Source of the DNA: Axinella damicornis
Taxonomy: Eukaryota > Porifera > Demospongiae > Axinellida > Axinellidae
Assembly (NCBI GenBank): GCA_963931865.1
Contig: OZ007505.1
Location: 13,871,495 to 13,935,494, forward strand
Direction of reading: 5' to 3'
Length of the DNA stretch: 64,000 bases
Of this stretch, positions 24,801 to 34,900 are shown one piece after another (position 1 is the first letter of the stretch; the number at the start of each line of letters is the position of its first letter). The position numbers and the translations under genes were made by a program. A model generated the notes under the pieces. It made no database searches. It saw only the letters and a program-made list of their open reading frames with translations, and had not been told where the DNA came from.

Positions 24801-27800
24801 GCTCATCCAGGTTCCATTCCTCCTCCGAAACATTCCGGCTCACAATCAGTTGTAGCTCTGAGGGCAACCTAGCTATCAGCACAGGGCACAACAAACTGCC
24901 ATACGTCTCAGATCTCACATCAAGAGACTTCAGACTACGCACATGAGAGCTTATTTGATCGAACAGGTGTCGAAGGCCCTTCACGTCAGTGCAAGAGGAG
25001 ACAGACCCAATCTGCAGCATGGCTTCCATGTGCTTGCTAACGATCTTCTGTTTGCTCCCAAAGCGTTTCTTCAGTGTAGTTACTGCTTGCTCATAGTTGG
25101 CGGCTGTCAGGGACAGCCCTGCGATGGCTTCTTGTGCTGCGCCTTCCACGACCGAGTTCAGGTAGTTGAACTTCTCTACAGGTGTTAGGCTAGTGTTAGA
25201 GTGTACAGCGGCCTCGAAAGACTGCCAGAACGGAGACCACTGAGTCAGATCTCCAGCAAAGGCCTTCAGCTTCAATCTGGGCAACTTCACAGTTGTCGAC
25301 GTAGAGGCAGTGACTGTCCCACCCACAGTAGGGTGTGTGGCTCCACCAATGGGTGGCGTGGCTGCTGGTATTCCCAGTGTGGCCTCAATCCTGAGTAGGT
25401 ACGAGTGTATACTCTCCCTATACGTGTCAGCTTGTTGAATCTCATTAGTAAGTGCCTCTTCTTCCTCGATCAGCTCGATTACCTCGGCATCCAAGGTTCG
25501 AATCACTTCAAGCTTCTCATTCAGGGTAAGTTTTAGTAGTGGGAGACCCGCTACATCAACTGGCTCTGCCGTCAGTGCAGTGTCTACCTTCGTCATAGTC
25601 TTCGTAACGGACGCCTTATGTCCCGCTCGTATTCTTTTCTTTCTCGCCAGGTCGGCCATTCCAGGTACGGGTCGGAGGTCAACACGTGCTCGTTGTTACC
25701 TGCAAAAAAATCAGCTAGTCATGAAAGTCGCCGAGATCGCACATCCGGCTCGAAGGACCATGTGATAATTTGAGATATCTTATCAAAGTAGCTAGCTGTC
25801 CAAACACAGGCTTACTTCCCAGGCTGTTTAGCACAGCTGTTGATTCATGAGCCTCGTCCAAATTATTTCATGTTCATAGTTCTGAGTAATCACGAGACTG
25901 AGACATTACACAAGATGACATAACAATGACATGCACTCAGAGTTCATAGTTCAAATTCAGTTCCTCACACAGCTTCTGATCAGTTGACGAGTTCACTTAT
26001 CGATATGCCTAGAATAGCTTGAGCAAATAATTACTTAAGGCTGTGTTGAGCATCTGGACCAGAAATGCCCTTGAATTGCAGCTATTGTCTTATGTAGTAG
26101 ATTGTTAACATCAACAATTTTTACCAATGTTGGTAGTAACCCTATGATCATATAACGTTATCTATCAAAAGGCGCACAGATGGGATATTGCATCACAAGA
26201 TCACCCGTGATGGCAATCTTTATAGCTTCGAAAGATCGGTAAGATTATGCAGTTATTCTCATAAATCTACTGCATCAATACATTAAGATTTTACGTGTCT
26301 GTGTGTGTGTGTGTGTGTCTGTGAGTGACGGAAGTGGGATGTTCGTGGGGCGGGACTAGACTATAGTGACGCGCGACCTTCGTACTTTATTTATTTACTG
26401 AACCTCGAACTCCGCGAAGAATGTTCGAGAACATTGGGCATGGGTTGGAATCCAGTATGCAATCGGGGAGCTGCTCGCAGTCGAAGCGGACGCAATCGGG
26501 CGAGCAGCAGTTGAAGCGGACGCAATCGGGGAGCAGCAGTCGAAGCGGACGCGATCGGGAGCAGCAGCTGATCATGAAAGCGGCGAGCAGCAGCTGAAGC
26601 GGGCGCAATCGGGGAGCAGCAGCTGGACGCGAGGCGGAGGCAAACCGGGAGCAGCAGTGAAAGCGGATGCCGCAATCGTGCCCGGGAGCAGCAGCTGAAG
26701 CGGACGCAAGCGGTGAGCAGTAGCTGAAGCGGACGCAATTGGGGAGAAGCAGCTCTTCAGAGAGCTGTCCGGCGCCGGATTACGCACGGTAGGCGAACAA
26801 GGGGGAAGTAGCTGAGCGAGCGAAGCGAGCTCAGCTACTTGTAATAATTATGAGTGTAATTTTAACATCATAAAATTCATCCCTACATAGCACTACTAGT
26901 AGCCTTTGCAAGGGATCCTAAGGAAGAATCCATGCATACGTATCATGGCTTCTATGTAGTGAAGTATTCTGAAATGTATGCACGGCATTGACCTTTGTAG
27001 CCTTTCTTGGTCTACCCCATTTATTTTCCTTGAGGCTCTTGTCTGGTTTAATATCTTCTCGTAGATGGTACCAGCTGAGGGAACCACCCTTCATGACTTA
27101 CTAGATGCGTACATGAACCAGTACTCTGGCAGAATTATACCATTTGGAGGGAGCCTCTTTATGCTTCGTGCTCAGGGTGATCACTGGAAGCATCAAATTC
27201 ACCAGCAGCTTGCTTCAAGAGCTACACACATAGCTCCTCCCACAAGAAGGGACCAGTATCCTCCAGTAGACTTCAAACAGGATCATCTGTCAGGAAATCA
27301 TCAGGGTGGATTTATAATTAGGACACTCGAGACTCAAGAGCCTGAGGTACCACGGAAACAGCTAAATGATCGTCCACTTCCAACTCCACCCACTAGGAGG
27401 AATCAGTATCCTCCAGTAGACCTTAAACAGGATCCTGTCATAGGAAGAAATACAAATCATCAGGATGGATTAATTTCGCTGAAGATACAAGTACCACCAA
27501 CACGGTTAACTGATCGACCACTTCCAACACCACCATTAGCACGTAAGCAATTCAGTTATGAACATACATCTGTGCAAAGATCAGCATCCCTTGACATACT
27601 GCATAAACAAGAGCCTGAGGTACCACAGACACGGCTAAATCATCGTCCACTTCCAACTCCAAAGAGGAAGCAGTATCCTCCAGTAGATCTTAAACAGGAT
27701 CCTGTCTTAGGAAGAAACACCAATCATCAGGATGGATTTATTACGCTGAAGGTACAAGTACCACCAACACGGTTAACTGATCGGCCACTTCCGACACCAC

Positions 27801-28273
27801 CATTAGCACGTAAGCAATTCAGTTATGAACATGCATCTGTGCAAAGGTCAGCATCACTTGACATATTGACACAGGACAAAAAACGAGATCCAAAGCCTGT
27901 AAATGTACGCACAAGGCCTTTACCTCCTCGCCGCCACCCTGGGGAATCAGATGAACACCACTATGCTAACCAGGATGCAATAAAACAAACACTGCAGGAT
28001 GAGCCTCCATTGAAGCCACAGCACGAACAACCACACCAGAAGCAAAAAAGGAGACAAGACCCATACGCATGGCAGCAAGAACAGCTGCAGCAACGGCAGC
28101 AAGAGCAGCTGCAGCAACGGCAGCAATGGCAAACAAAAAAAGGAGAAATGCACAAGCAAGAAATTGAACCACCGCGGCAGGAGCAGCAAAAAGTGGATTC
28201 TGGGAACACAACCGAGGGAGATTATGTAAATCAAGCAATGATCCAACTGCTTTCTAAACTTAGTCCCAGATAA
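18868..28273 (+). CDS. PH-SH2-proline-rich-YxxQ signalling adaptor, copy B (STAP-like architecture)
   Basis: Seven exons splice in frame to 594 residues: 18868-18918, 19015-19098, 20462-20575, 20956-21012, 21926-22128, 26172-26238 and 27065-28273. Residues about 6-102 form a PH domain (GLLFGKL, WSLYYIE, FKFFLQRLDGRYLFKCDS, the C-terminal helix Trp in RQEWIMHLERM). The SH2 domain spans about 132-228, with Arg158 in FVVRI as the expected phosphotyrosine ligand. The tail has three YPPVD[LF]KQD repeats, five RPLP-type SH3-ligand-like motifs, two RSASLDI motifs, a Gln-rich coil, and YANQ (Tyr492) and YVNQ (Tyr579), which fit both Grb2-SH2 (YxN) and STAT3-type YxxQ consensus. PH-SH2-proline/YxxQ order recalls STAP-1/2; SH3BP2 has a different order. 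It is a cytosolic/membrane adaptor without catalytic residues. Introns carry the 19181 and 22441 LTR elements. Confidence 0.8.
19181..20089 (-). mobile_element. TRIM-like LTR element, about 0.9 kb
   Basis: Two near-identical direct repeats (19181-19387 and 19885-20089) start TGTAACGAGG and end TTTGTTACA. They are flanked by a 4-base duplication TTTG (19177-19180, 20090-20093). In minus orientation the sequence next to the right LTR reads TGGCGACCCTGCCAGGAT, a primer-binding-site-like match to a tRNA CCA end, and an AAAGGGGGGAGT purine tract abuts the left LTR. The roughly 500-bp interior lacks gag or pol. The element interrupts an older hairpin repeat (arms at about 19141-19180 and 20097-20138). 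Confidence 0.8.
21013..21925. other. intron of adaptor B with repeat fragments
   Basis: It contains a palindromic GGTTAGGTTACCCCCC/GGGGGTTAACC patch (about 21185-21220), a half copy of the CTGGGAACGAGGCTA hairpin family (about 21393-21409), and recurring ATCGGAC hexamers. I see no exon. Confidence 0.5.
22441..25969 (-). mobile_element. Pao/BEL-type LTR retrotransposon, internally truncated, young
   Basis: LTRs at 22441-22649 and 25761-25969 are both 209 bp and look identical by eye, start TGTGA and end TCACA, and are flanked by the 5-base duplication CAGCT (22436-22440, 25970-25974). A primer-binding site TGGTCCTTCGAGCCGGAT directly adjoins the right (5') LTR, and a GGGGGA purine tract adjoins the left LTR. 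The coding frame lies between. About half of a usual element is absent (RNase H end and integrase). Confidence 0.9.
22696..25659 (-). CDS. Pao/BEL Gag-protease-reverse transcriptase polyprotein (no integrase)
   Basis: A single 987-residue frame: an N-terminal coiled gag region, a capsid-like segment (FAGDLTQWSPFWQSF), paired cysteine/histidine zinc knuckles at about 330-390, an aspartic-protease-like region with DSGSQRSYL, then reverse transcriptase with DVEKAFLMI and YVDDVVGG, the catalytic aspartates. The frame ends shortly after the RT, in contact with the 3' LTR region, so RNase H and integrase are missing. The uninterrupted frame and matching LTRs fit a recent insertion mobilised in trans. 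It lies antisense in adaptor B's intron. Confidence 0.9.
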   Translation of the reverse strand: MADLARKKRIRAGHKASVTKTMTKVDTALTAEPVDVAGLPLLKLTLNEKLEVIRTLDAEVIELIEEEEALTNEIQQADTYRESIHSYLLRIEATLGIPAATPPIGGATHPTVGGTVTASTSTTVKLPRLKLKAFAGDLTQWSPFWQSFEAAVHSNTSLTPVEKFNYLNSVVEGAAQEAIAGLSLTAANYEQAVTTLKKRFGSKQKIVSKHMEAMLQIGSVSSCTDVKGLRHLFDQISSHVRSLKSLDVRSETYGSLLCPVLIARLPSELQLIVSRNVSEEEWNLDELLRVVEEEVVARERVSVTQTMKPRRDSKPPPSATTLMSEVKGVKQGCCYCDKGHSAASCDVVTEIDARKQILRKSGRCYSCLRKGHLSRDCRTTHRCHKCNGRHHTSICTPRQPQTTDASSKTAPVNTTNTLNPSAPEFNPSTANTTLYLEASRTVLLQTAVAEVYNPNDQTQRRSIRIIMDSGSQRSYLTAKVKQDLRLETVRTQRLSIAAFGSRRAPAKPCDVVTLRVQTRSGPDLEISLFVVPHICDPLSVQPVSTGHHHLLGLDLTDHRCGSEPPEVDLLIGSDVYWDVVTGEVVRGPDGPVALNTRLGWVLSGPMQMSDATSVNFASSHTLRIDSSTEILDKRLQLFWELESFGVRAEEDPVQEQFTESIQMVNGRYQVSLPWREYHEPLPTNHELSLKRLRGLLRRLNQQPEVLAEYDKTIQEQRSKGIVERVETGDVGEPGRVHYLPHHAVIRRAKQTTKVRVVYDASSSAAGPSLNNCLHTGPKYNQRILEILIRFRTYPVAVVADVEKAFLMISVDPRDRDFLRFLWVKDATADEPEIVTFRFSRVMFGVSSSPFLLNATIQHHVKKYIEAQPAVVGKLLKSIYVDDVVGGADTEEQACQFYRSSKQLLAEGSFNLRKFVSSLPALQAKFEKEEPPNGPTPLPPDSTETLDETYVEASLPSSTTLQRGEHKVLGVHWSVGQPPGNSRDGLQN
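26275..26845. repeat. composite repeat with GCAGCAG...CGGACGCAATCGG minisatellite, copy 1
   Basis: A TG microsatellite (about 26298-26322) and a unique flank (GGAAGTGGGATGTTCGTGGG) precede an array of roughly 27-base degenerate units such as GAGCAGCAGCTGAAGCGGAC. The same order occurs inverted at 43840-44370, so flank, microsatellite and array move as one unit. It lies between the SH2 exon and the last exon of adaptor B. Confidence 0.75.
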
Positions 28274-28800
28274 ACTTAATGTTAAGTGCAGAGTTGCATT
28301 GTTTATGCATGTGCACATAGCCTATAGCATGACTATTATGATGATCCTAATTACATGTAGTACTGTTGTTCTATTTTATTTTACTAGCTACGATACAATA
28401 TGACCCAACTGGTTGTGTGCATGTAATCTTGTATACCATAACTTGTATGAGAATGGGCCTTGGCTCGGTATTATAGTGCATGTTGAAATTTAATGAAACA
28501 CAGTGGGACTCACATGACTTCCATATTCTCTGAAAACTAGCTAGGATGTTTGGGAGCAGGAATTAATGCAAATGAATTTTTATGCAGTTATAGCTACACG
28601 AGGTACACTAGCTAACAGCAGTGCTGACACCAATTTAAATAGCCAGTGGTATGGTGCACTTGACTATAATGAAGCAGCACTGCATTCATAGACTTTGTGA
28701 CCCAATGAATAGCTAGCTAGTTCTACATGCAGCTAAAAGCACTAGCCTGAACCCTATCAAGATTGTAACTAGTTTGCGATTGGTTCCCATGCAGACCCCT
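28274..28800. other. intergenic, nothing recognised
   Basis: AT-rich sequence between the adaptor B stop and the P450 promoter. I see no canonical AATAAA soon after the stop and no repeat family that I recognise. Confidence 0.4.
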
Positions 28801-28827
28801 CAGCGTTTCGTTTCCGGGGTGGGCCGC

Positions 28828-28962
28828 GGGGCGGGGCTGACTGGTGACTTTATACCAGTTCAAGGTTCAAGAACTCGATTGTTAGGTCGATGAACTATGA
28901 ACTGATAAGCGCTACTATATAAGTGTCTGTCTGCAGTCGACTAGTCACTGACAGTGATATCG
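28828..28962 (+). promoter_or_regulatory. compact P450 promoter: GC box, DR1-type half-sites, TATA box
   Basis: GGGGCGGGGC (28828-28837) matches a Sp1/KLF GC box. AGTTCA-A-GGTTCA (28857-28869) and TGAACT-A-TGAACT (28891-28903) are two DR1-spaced pairs of variant nuclear-receptor half-sites in opposite orientation. TATATAA (28916-28922) lies 40 bases before the ATG at 28963, allowing a start site around 28947. The order is that of a classical regulated promoter. Binding is inference. Confidence 0.55.
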
Positions 28963-31900
28963 ATGGCGTTGTGGACGGTGCTTTCTTCTCCACTGGGACT
29001 GACAGTGGCTGCAGGGATCGTCCTGCTGATAGCCTATCTCATCTACAGGTACGTAAGGTGTCAGAAGAGACTAGTGGAAGACAGTGCGTACACTGTTAGC
29101 AAATGCTCAGATATTTAACCCCTTGAAGAGAAACAGCACAGATTTTCTGAAGCTGCACAAGAACGTCTGTGCTTCCTGAGTGGCTTTATAATATTATGAC
29201 ATCTGAAAATTTATGTTGCTTCCAGTGATGTCCTTTGGAGAGGGGTAGGACAGGAGGAGGTGGGTGGGTGCACCCAAAGGGTGCAAACAGCATGGCCATG
29301 TCTGGATTCAGCTATAGAAAGGCCTTGGTTGGCACTGGGAGGGCCATTTCTGTCCTTTTTGCATAAACAAGCCGTCTCTCCTTGTAGAGCCCCTATTCTA
29401 GCGTTCAAGACCTTTTTTTCAGCTACGTATGCCAGGCTGGGCACATTTCCTGAGAGTCTTGTTTGGTGGTTAGAGCCACTTACCTGCTTAGGATCCCAAC
29501 AGAATCCCAAACAGCCAAGGGAACTGGTAATATAAGGGCTCTAGTGTCTGAAAATGATCACTTGAAAATTGATAGTGGGTGGGAAAGGGTTAACTTAAAT
29601 TGCTTCAGAAGTGCCATAATGGGCCAATAAAGTGTACATGGGCTAGAACCCAGTCTAGATAGCATACTGGTTAGTAATCACTCAGCTGTCTAATTACAGT
29701 GGTTTATATTGACCCTCATGAATGTGATTAGTGACCTTTGGTGGCATATCCTGACTAAGTGGTGCCTTGTTCTATAATACAGTAGCTCCGCTCTATATGC
29801 TCACTCAGCTACTGCCTCATCCACCTACGTGTCCAGCGCTGGACAGCTCTCTGTGCAGAGGACTGATGAACTCTCACCTCCGGTCCCTGATTGTGTCCAC
29901 TTCAACTGCTGCTCCCCGATCTCACCCAATTCAACTGCTGCTCCACGCCTCAGCCATGCAACTGCTGCTCCCTGATAGCATCCGCTCCCGCTACTGCTCC
30001 CCGATTGCTTCCACTTCAGTTACGGCTATTCAGTTGTTTCCGCTTGTAGCCCAGCCATTCTGGAAGGTTCCAACCCCTGCCCAACGTTCTCAAACATTCT
30101 TCGCTGAGTTCAGAGTTCGGAGGTTGTCGTGAACTTACAATGAGATCTGGCCTATAGTCCGGACTAAATCCATAATTATGTAGTGTTGTATTGATGATGT
30201 TGCTAGACATGTGGGTGGGGCATTGGAGAGGGTCTGTTAAGTAAATGGCCTCAATATATTTCAAGCAGAGGGAGCAATTTTGATGCAAACTTTGTTGTAG
30301 ACTTTGACAGTTAGTCATAAATTTGGTTCAGAGATTACTCTACAGGAGTGTCCTAAGAAGTTTTCGTCCAAACAGTTGCAGTGTGCCCATAACTAGTGTC
30401 TAACGATCACTTGTGAATGTAAGAATGGCTTACAAATTGCAAAACATGGACTACAAGGTGATAGGCTCATGCCCAGACTACATGGGAGAACAAGGTCTAG
30501 TCTATGCACGTGCACACATCATTGAAAAGGCCGAACTAGATCAGCCCCTGCCCAGCTTTTCATCACTTGCAGTCTGTACTGTAAGCAATGAAAACTGGGC
30601 AGGGGCTAGGGTAGTCTCGGTCCCAGACCCAGAACCAACCCAGCACGGATTGCATCTAGTGCGTGATACTGGAAGCGATCCGCGCTGGGGTTGGTTTGGG
30701 TCTGGGGCCGAAACTAGGGCTAGGGAAGAAGAGCCGCAAAACATTTCTGTGGAATATATTGTATAGTACCGTAGTGTCCCGTTAATACGCCCCCCTATTT
30801 GTACACTACATCCAGCCCAAAGAGGGGAGGGGGCGTATTTTCGAGTACGCAATTAGTCTCGATTATACGCCCCCTCAAAAAGTTTTGCTACGTTTATGAC
30901 ACTGCCATGGTTCATGTTCACAGTTACAAAAGTACAAACGATCGCCAGTACTGTTCGTGGTCATCATGCGTGGTCTCCCTACATCGGCGAGAAGAGCTGC
31001 CACTTCAACTCGAAGGCCATATATAACATTCACGACGCCTTCGCTGTGGCCATCCTCTCAAGAACAGCAATACTGTCGGTCATGAACCACAGAACAATTC
31101 CTGCGGAAGAGTGGCAGCGAGGTGACTTGTACCGTCGGCGTCAACGGTCAGTACTCGATCTGCATGAGAGACGCAGGGTCGACTATCTGCAAAGTTGCGC
31201 AAGTCATGTAGGTTATATATTATATTCCAGAAGACGCTCACCAGGGGGGCGTTATAACGAGTCAAACTACCCTGAGCAGGAACTTGGGCGAAAAAGAGGG
31301 GGAGGGCGTATTAGCGGGACACTGCAGTAGTGTAATTACCCCACTGTTCTTTCAGTACTGTGGGATTGCAGCAAGATTGGCCTTCCCACCTGTGCAAGTT
31401 ACTTCTCATGCCTGTTGACAGTGGCAACGGTTTACCAGCACGTAACTGCCACCATTGCAAGGCAAAGCGGAGACGTTTTTCAAGGCACTTAGGAAGTTTG
31501 CTCATGACAGCATTAACAAGATTCCAGATACTCTACCTACATACATGGAAATGAATCAGACATACACGTATCGATTTACACGGATTCCTAGAGAATGGTC
31601 GTGCATGTGCAAGCAGTGGATACCAGCCGCTTTCTTTCCTCCCACGTGCCTTGGAGTGAGGCTAACAAGATGATAGCAGCTACCTATGAAAAACCAAGAA
31701 TTGCAGCTATTCTGCTCTCACTATTCCCTTGAAATGCAAACACTGAATCAGTGTTGAAGTACATACATGCAGTCTACTATTGAGGGCAGATCGGCTGAAA
31801 AGTGCCATAGACTCCAGCTAGTGAAAAGTACTGATCTGGGATGTAATTCATTATTCGCCCTTGGGTGTAATGTGAAGCTAATTCTGCATGGTAACAGCAT

Positions 31901-34900
31901 TGGTCCCCCCCCCCCCCCCCCCCCCCCCCCTTCCTCCTCCTCCCTCCAGCTTTGCATATGCCCCATTCCAGGTCCTGAAGCGCTGCGGCATCAAGGGACC
32001 CCAGCCAGTGCCCTTATATGGCAACTACAAGGAGATCAGTAAATTGGTATGTCACATAATGTCACATGCATGGATAGGATGGATACAGTTTTGGTCTGCT
32101 TGCATGTCACAAGCAGCATTAATTTATGATGTCACAACTGGAATGATATTTGTGTTCTAGACATCAGTCATACTAACATCAGCAGCCCATAACGGGAAGG
32201 AGCATCCAACTAGCATAACCATCAGGTGCAGAATAGCAGCACACAATGCTCCTTATACGGATTTGAATTGCTCGCATATCCAGTCTGTATATACGTGTAA
32301 GGCTGCTGCGTGGGATCGCGTAAGTAGGTGGGCAGGTGTTGCGTATGCAATCATGGGTGATGCTATGGTTAGTTTTTCACCCATCATGCAAGCCCTCACA
32401 GGTTTCTTAACAAAGTAGGTGGAGTTGTAACCCTTCCGTATAAGGATTGTGCGACTGCTAACTTGTCAACAGATGGAACCCTAACAAGTACGGTAGTTTG
32501 AAGCTGCTTTGTGCTGCTTCGCAGCGCTCATATGCTTCTGCTAACATTGCCAGGAAATTATTCACAAATGGTCAACATCATATCATAGTCACACGTTATT
32601 AGGCACAGCTCACCTATTGGCACATATTCGCTGTTAGGCACAGGTTCGACTCTCTTCTCAGCTACTTTTGGATTGAAAATGACTTTCTAGAAGAAGACTT
32701 CAGCACAGAGTGGAAAAGCTGTAATTTGAAATTAAGCGCACTTCCTATTCGAGGAATAATTATCATGAAAACTCATATTAGCTCATAATATTATGTCAAT
32801 CAGGATGGCGGTGGAAAAGCTGTGTTTATAAGATGGTTCTGTCTCATCCTTGATTCCCTTGTGGGAAATGCCTTAGCTAATGAAGCATTGAACAAGGAAA
32901 GAATCATAAATATTGCCCATACAAATGTCTGATGTCCACAACGAATAGTTTTCTTCACCACTTAACAGGCGTAGCACAATTGTAAGACATAAGGTGTTGA
33001 GCTCTTCTGGATGTCAAATTTTAGCTGCATGGACAGACTAGACTGTGCTAAATCAATAGACTCAGCTAAATGTAGCTAAACGCTTCATGCAGTACCAGAC
33101 ATAGAGCGCTGGGATCGCGGAGGCTTGACAACGCGAGTCAACTTTTTCACTTCAGTAGAACATTAAGCCTGAAGATTGACAAAAGAAACCAGCTGTTATA
33201 TACAAACTGAGGGGCCCTATATAGCAGCCCAGACAATGGGTACAAAAGGGAGGCCAAAACCACTGCATGTTAACACCTAGGTGCAAATACATGAGAGTAG
33301 TAAACATTGCATCATAGCTACATAAGCAAAGTAAACATATCATAACATACCCCCTGCCAAGACTAATTGTCTTCAAAGTACAGTTCAGTTCAGTTCTCAC
33401 TTTCATTTGGCAAGAGCAAGGCGAGTTTCGTCACAGGACGAGATGCTGCACGAGCTCGGATGGATAGAGCCCTCTTTAGGCATGGTCAGCTGGGTTTTCC
33501 ACACCCTTCACATGCTTCCATTTGTTAGGGGGGATGAGATCCACAATTGTTGAGATTCTGTTTCCCACGTACATCTTAAAGCGTCTGGGGGTTCCATCAA
33601 GCCAGTTGAGGACAATCGTACTGTCTGTCCAGGCATGAACCTGACAAAGTGGGATTCCAAATACTCGTCTGACATGGTGAAGTAGTTGGGCTAAGAGGTA
33701 TGCACCACAGAGCTCAAGACGTGGAATGGTGAGCCTTTTATTGGAGCCACCTTGGTCTTCGCGATTACGAGAGAAGTCTGGATGCTGTTATCCTTGCCTG
33801 TGAGACGGAGATATATCACAGCAGCGTAGGCAGCTTCGGAGGCATCAGAGAACCCATGCAGCTCAATTGAGGAGAGGTGAGTCGTTTTGTCAAAGTAACA
33901 GCGGGGGATGTGTCGTTCCGATAGCAAGTGTAGCTCTGAGCGCCACTGGAACCATGCATCTCGGATGTGGGTCGGCACAGGATCATCCCAATCAATTCTC
34001 TGCTCCCAGAGTCGCTGCAACTGGATCTTGACCGTTATGGTAGATGGGGAAACCAGCCAAGCACATCAATGTCTTGGCCACGTCTGAGACTAGGTCTCGC
34101 TTAGTGACATTCTCAAGTGGAGGTGGGTTCGCGACAGTCAGTTGGAAGTGATCATTGCTGGGATTCCATTCTATGCCAAGTGTCTTTGTGTACTCATCAG
34201 AAGTGGGCATTGTCTGCATACGTAGATTGAGAGTCCTTGAGATCAGGAGGAAGGTGTTGTAGCACAAGCAAATCACTCGAGTTCCACTTGCGTAACAGGA
34301 GACCACCTTTGGAGAAGAGCTCTTGCAATTGTCGTTGAAGCTCAATTGTTTCTTGGACAGAGTCAGCTCCAGTGAGCCCATCATCGACGTAGAACGATTT
34401 CTCGACAACTTCAGCAGCTTGTGGGTACTCGCTGGCATGGTCTAGAGCGTTTTGTTTCACAGCCATGTTGGCAGCAAAGGATGAGGCAGACACTCCAAAC
34501 ATCACACGAGTCATTCGGTAGTCCAAGAGGGGGTCATCAGGGCCTTTTCTCCACACGAACCTGTATAGGTCCCGATCAGGTGGGACAAGTTCCACCGCTC
34601 GGTACATCTTGCTGACATCTGTGGTCAGTGCAACACAATGGAATCGAAACCGGAGCAGCGCTTCTATCAAAGGGGAGTGTACGGTTGGTCCGACAAGAAG
34701 TGTGTCATTCAGAGACACACCTGTGTTGGATTTGGCAGAAGCATCGAACACAGCACGGATCTTGGTCGTGGTGCTGTGCTCCTTCCTTACGGCGTGCATT
34801 GGCAGGTAGAACACTACTTTGCTCGGTTTTTGCAAGTCAGTCACAGGGACGAGTTCGGCATGCTCCACTTTCATGTACTCTTCCATCACTGCAGAAAATT

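Larger units (their letters stand above)
29049..31949. other. P450 intron 1: repeat-filled
   Basis: It contains a repeat (about 29221-29330) related to 46060-46160 (GGTGGG...CACCCAAAGGGTG), a minisatellite block (29780-30130), a long hairpin (30606-30724), a TIR element (30767-31329) and a poly-C tract. No exon was identified. Confidence 0.6.

Noticed and set aside
26460..26760. CRISPR-like array of regular units
   Set aside because: Units are degenerate, have no unique spacers of constant length, and the genome is eukaryotic.
26387..26787. Overlapping minus-strand frames rich in Leu, Ser, Ala and Pro
   Set aside because: They are translations of a minisatellite; all frames are open because the unit length avoids stops. 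Same for 43878-44311.
27947..28318. Minus-strand Leu/Cys-rich frames
   Set aside because: They are antisense shadows of the Gln-rich tail of adaptor B.
30413..30766. 117-residue plus-strand frame
   Set aside because: Its second half is the long hairpin repeat and the first half has no recognisable domain.
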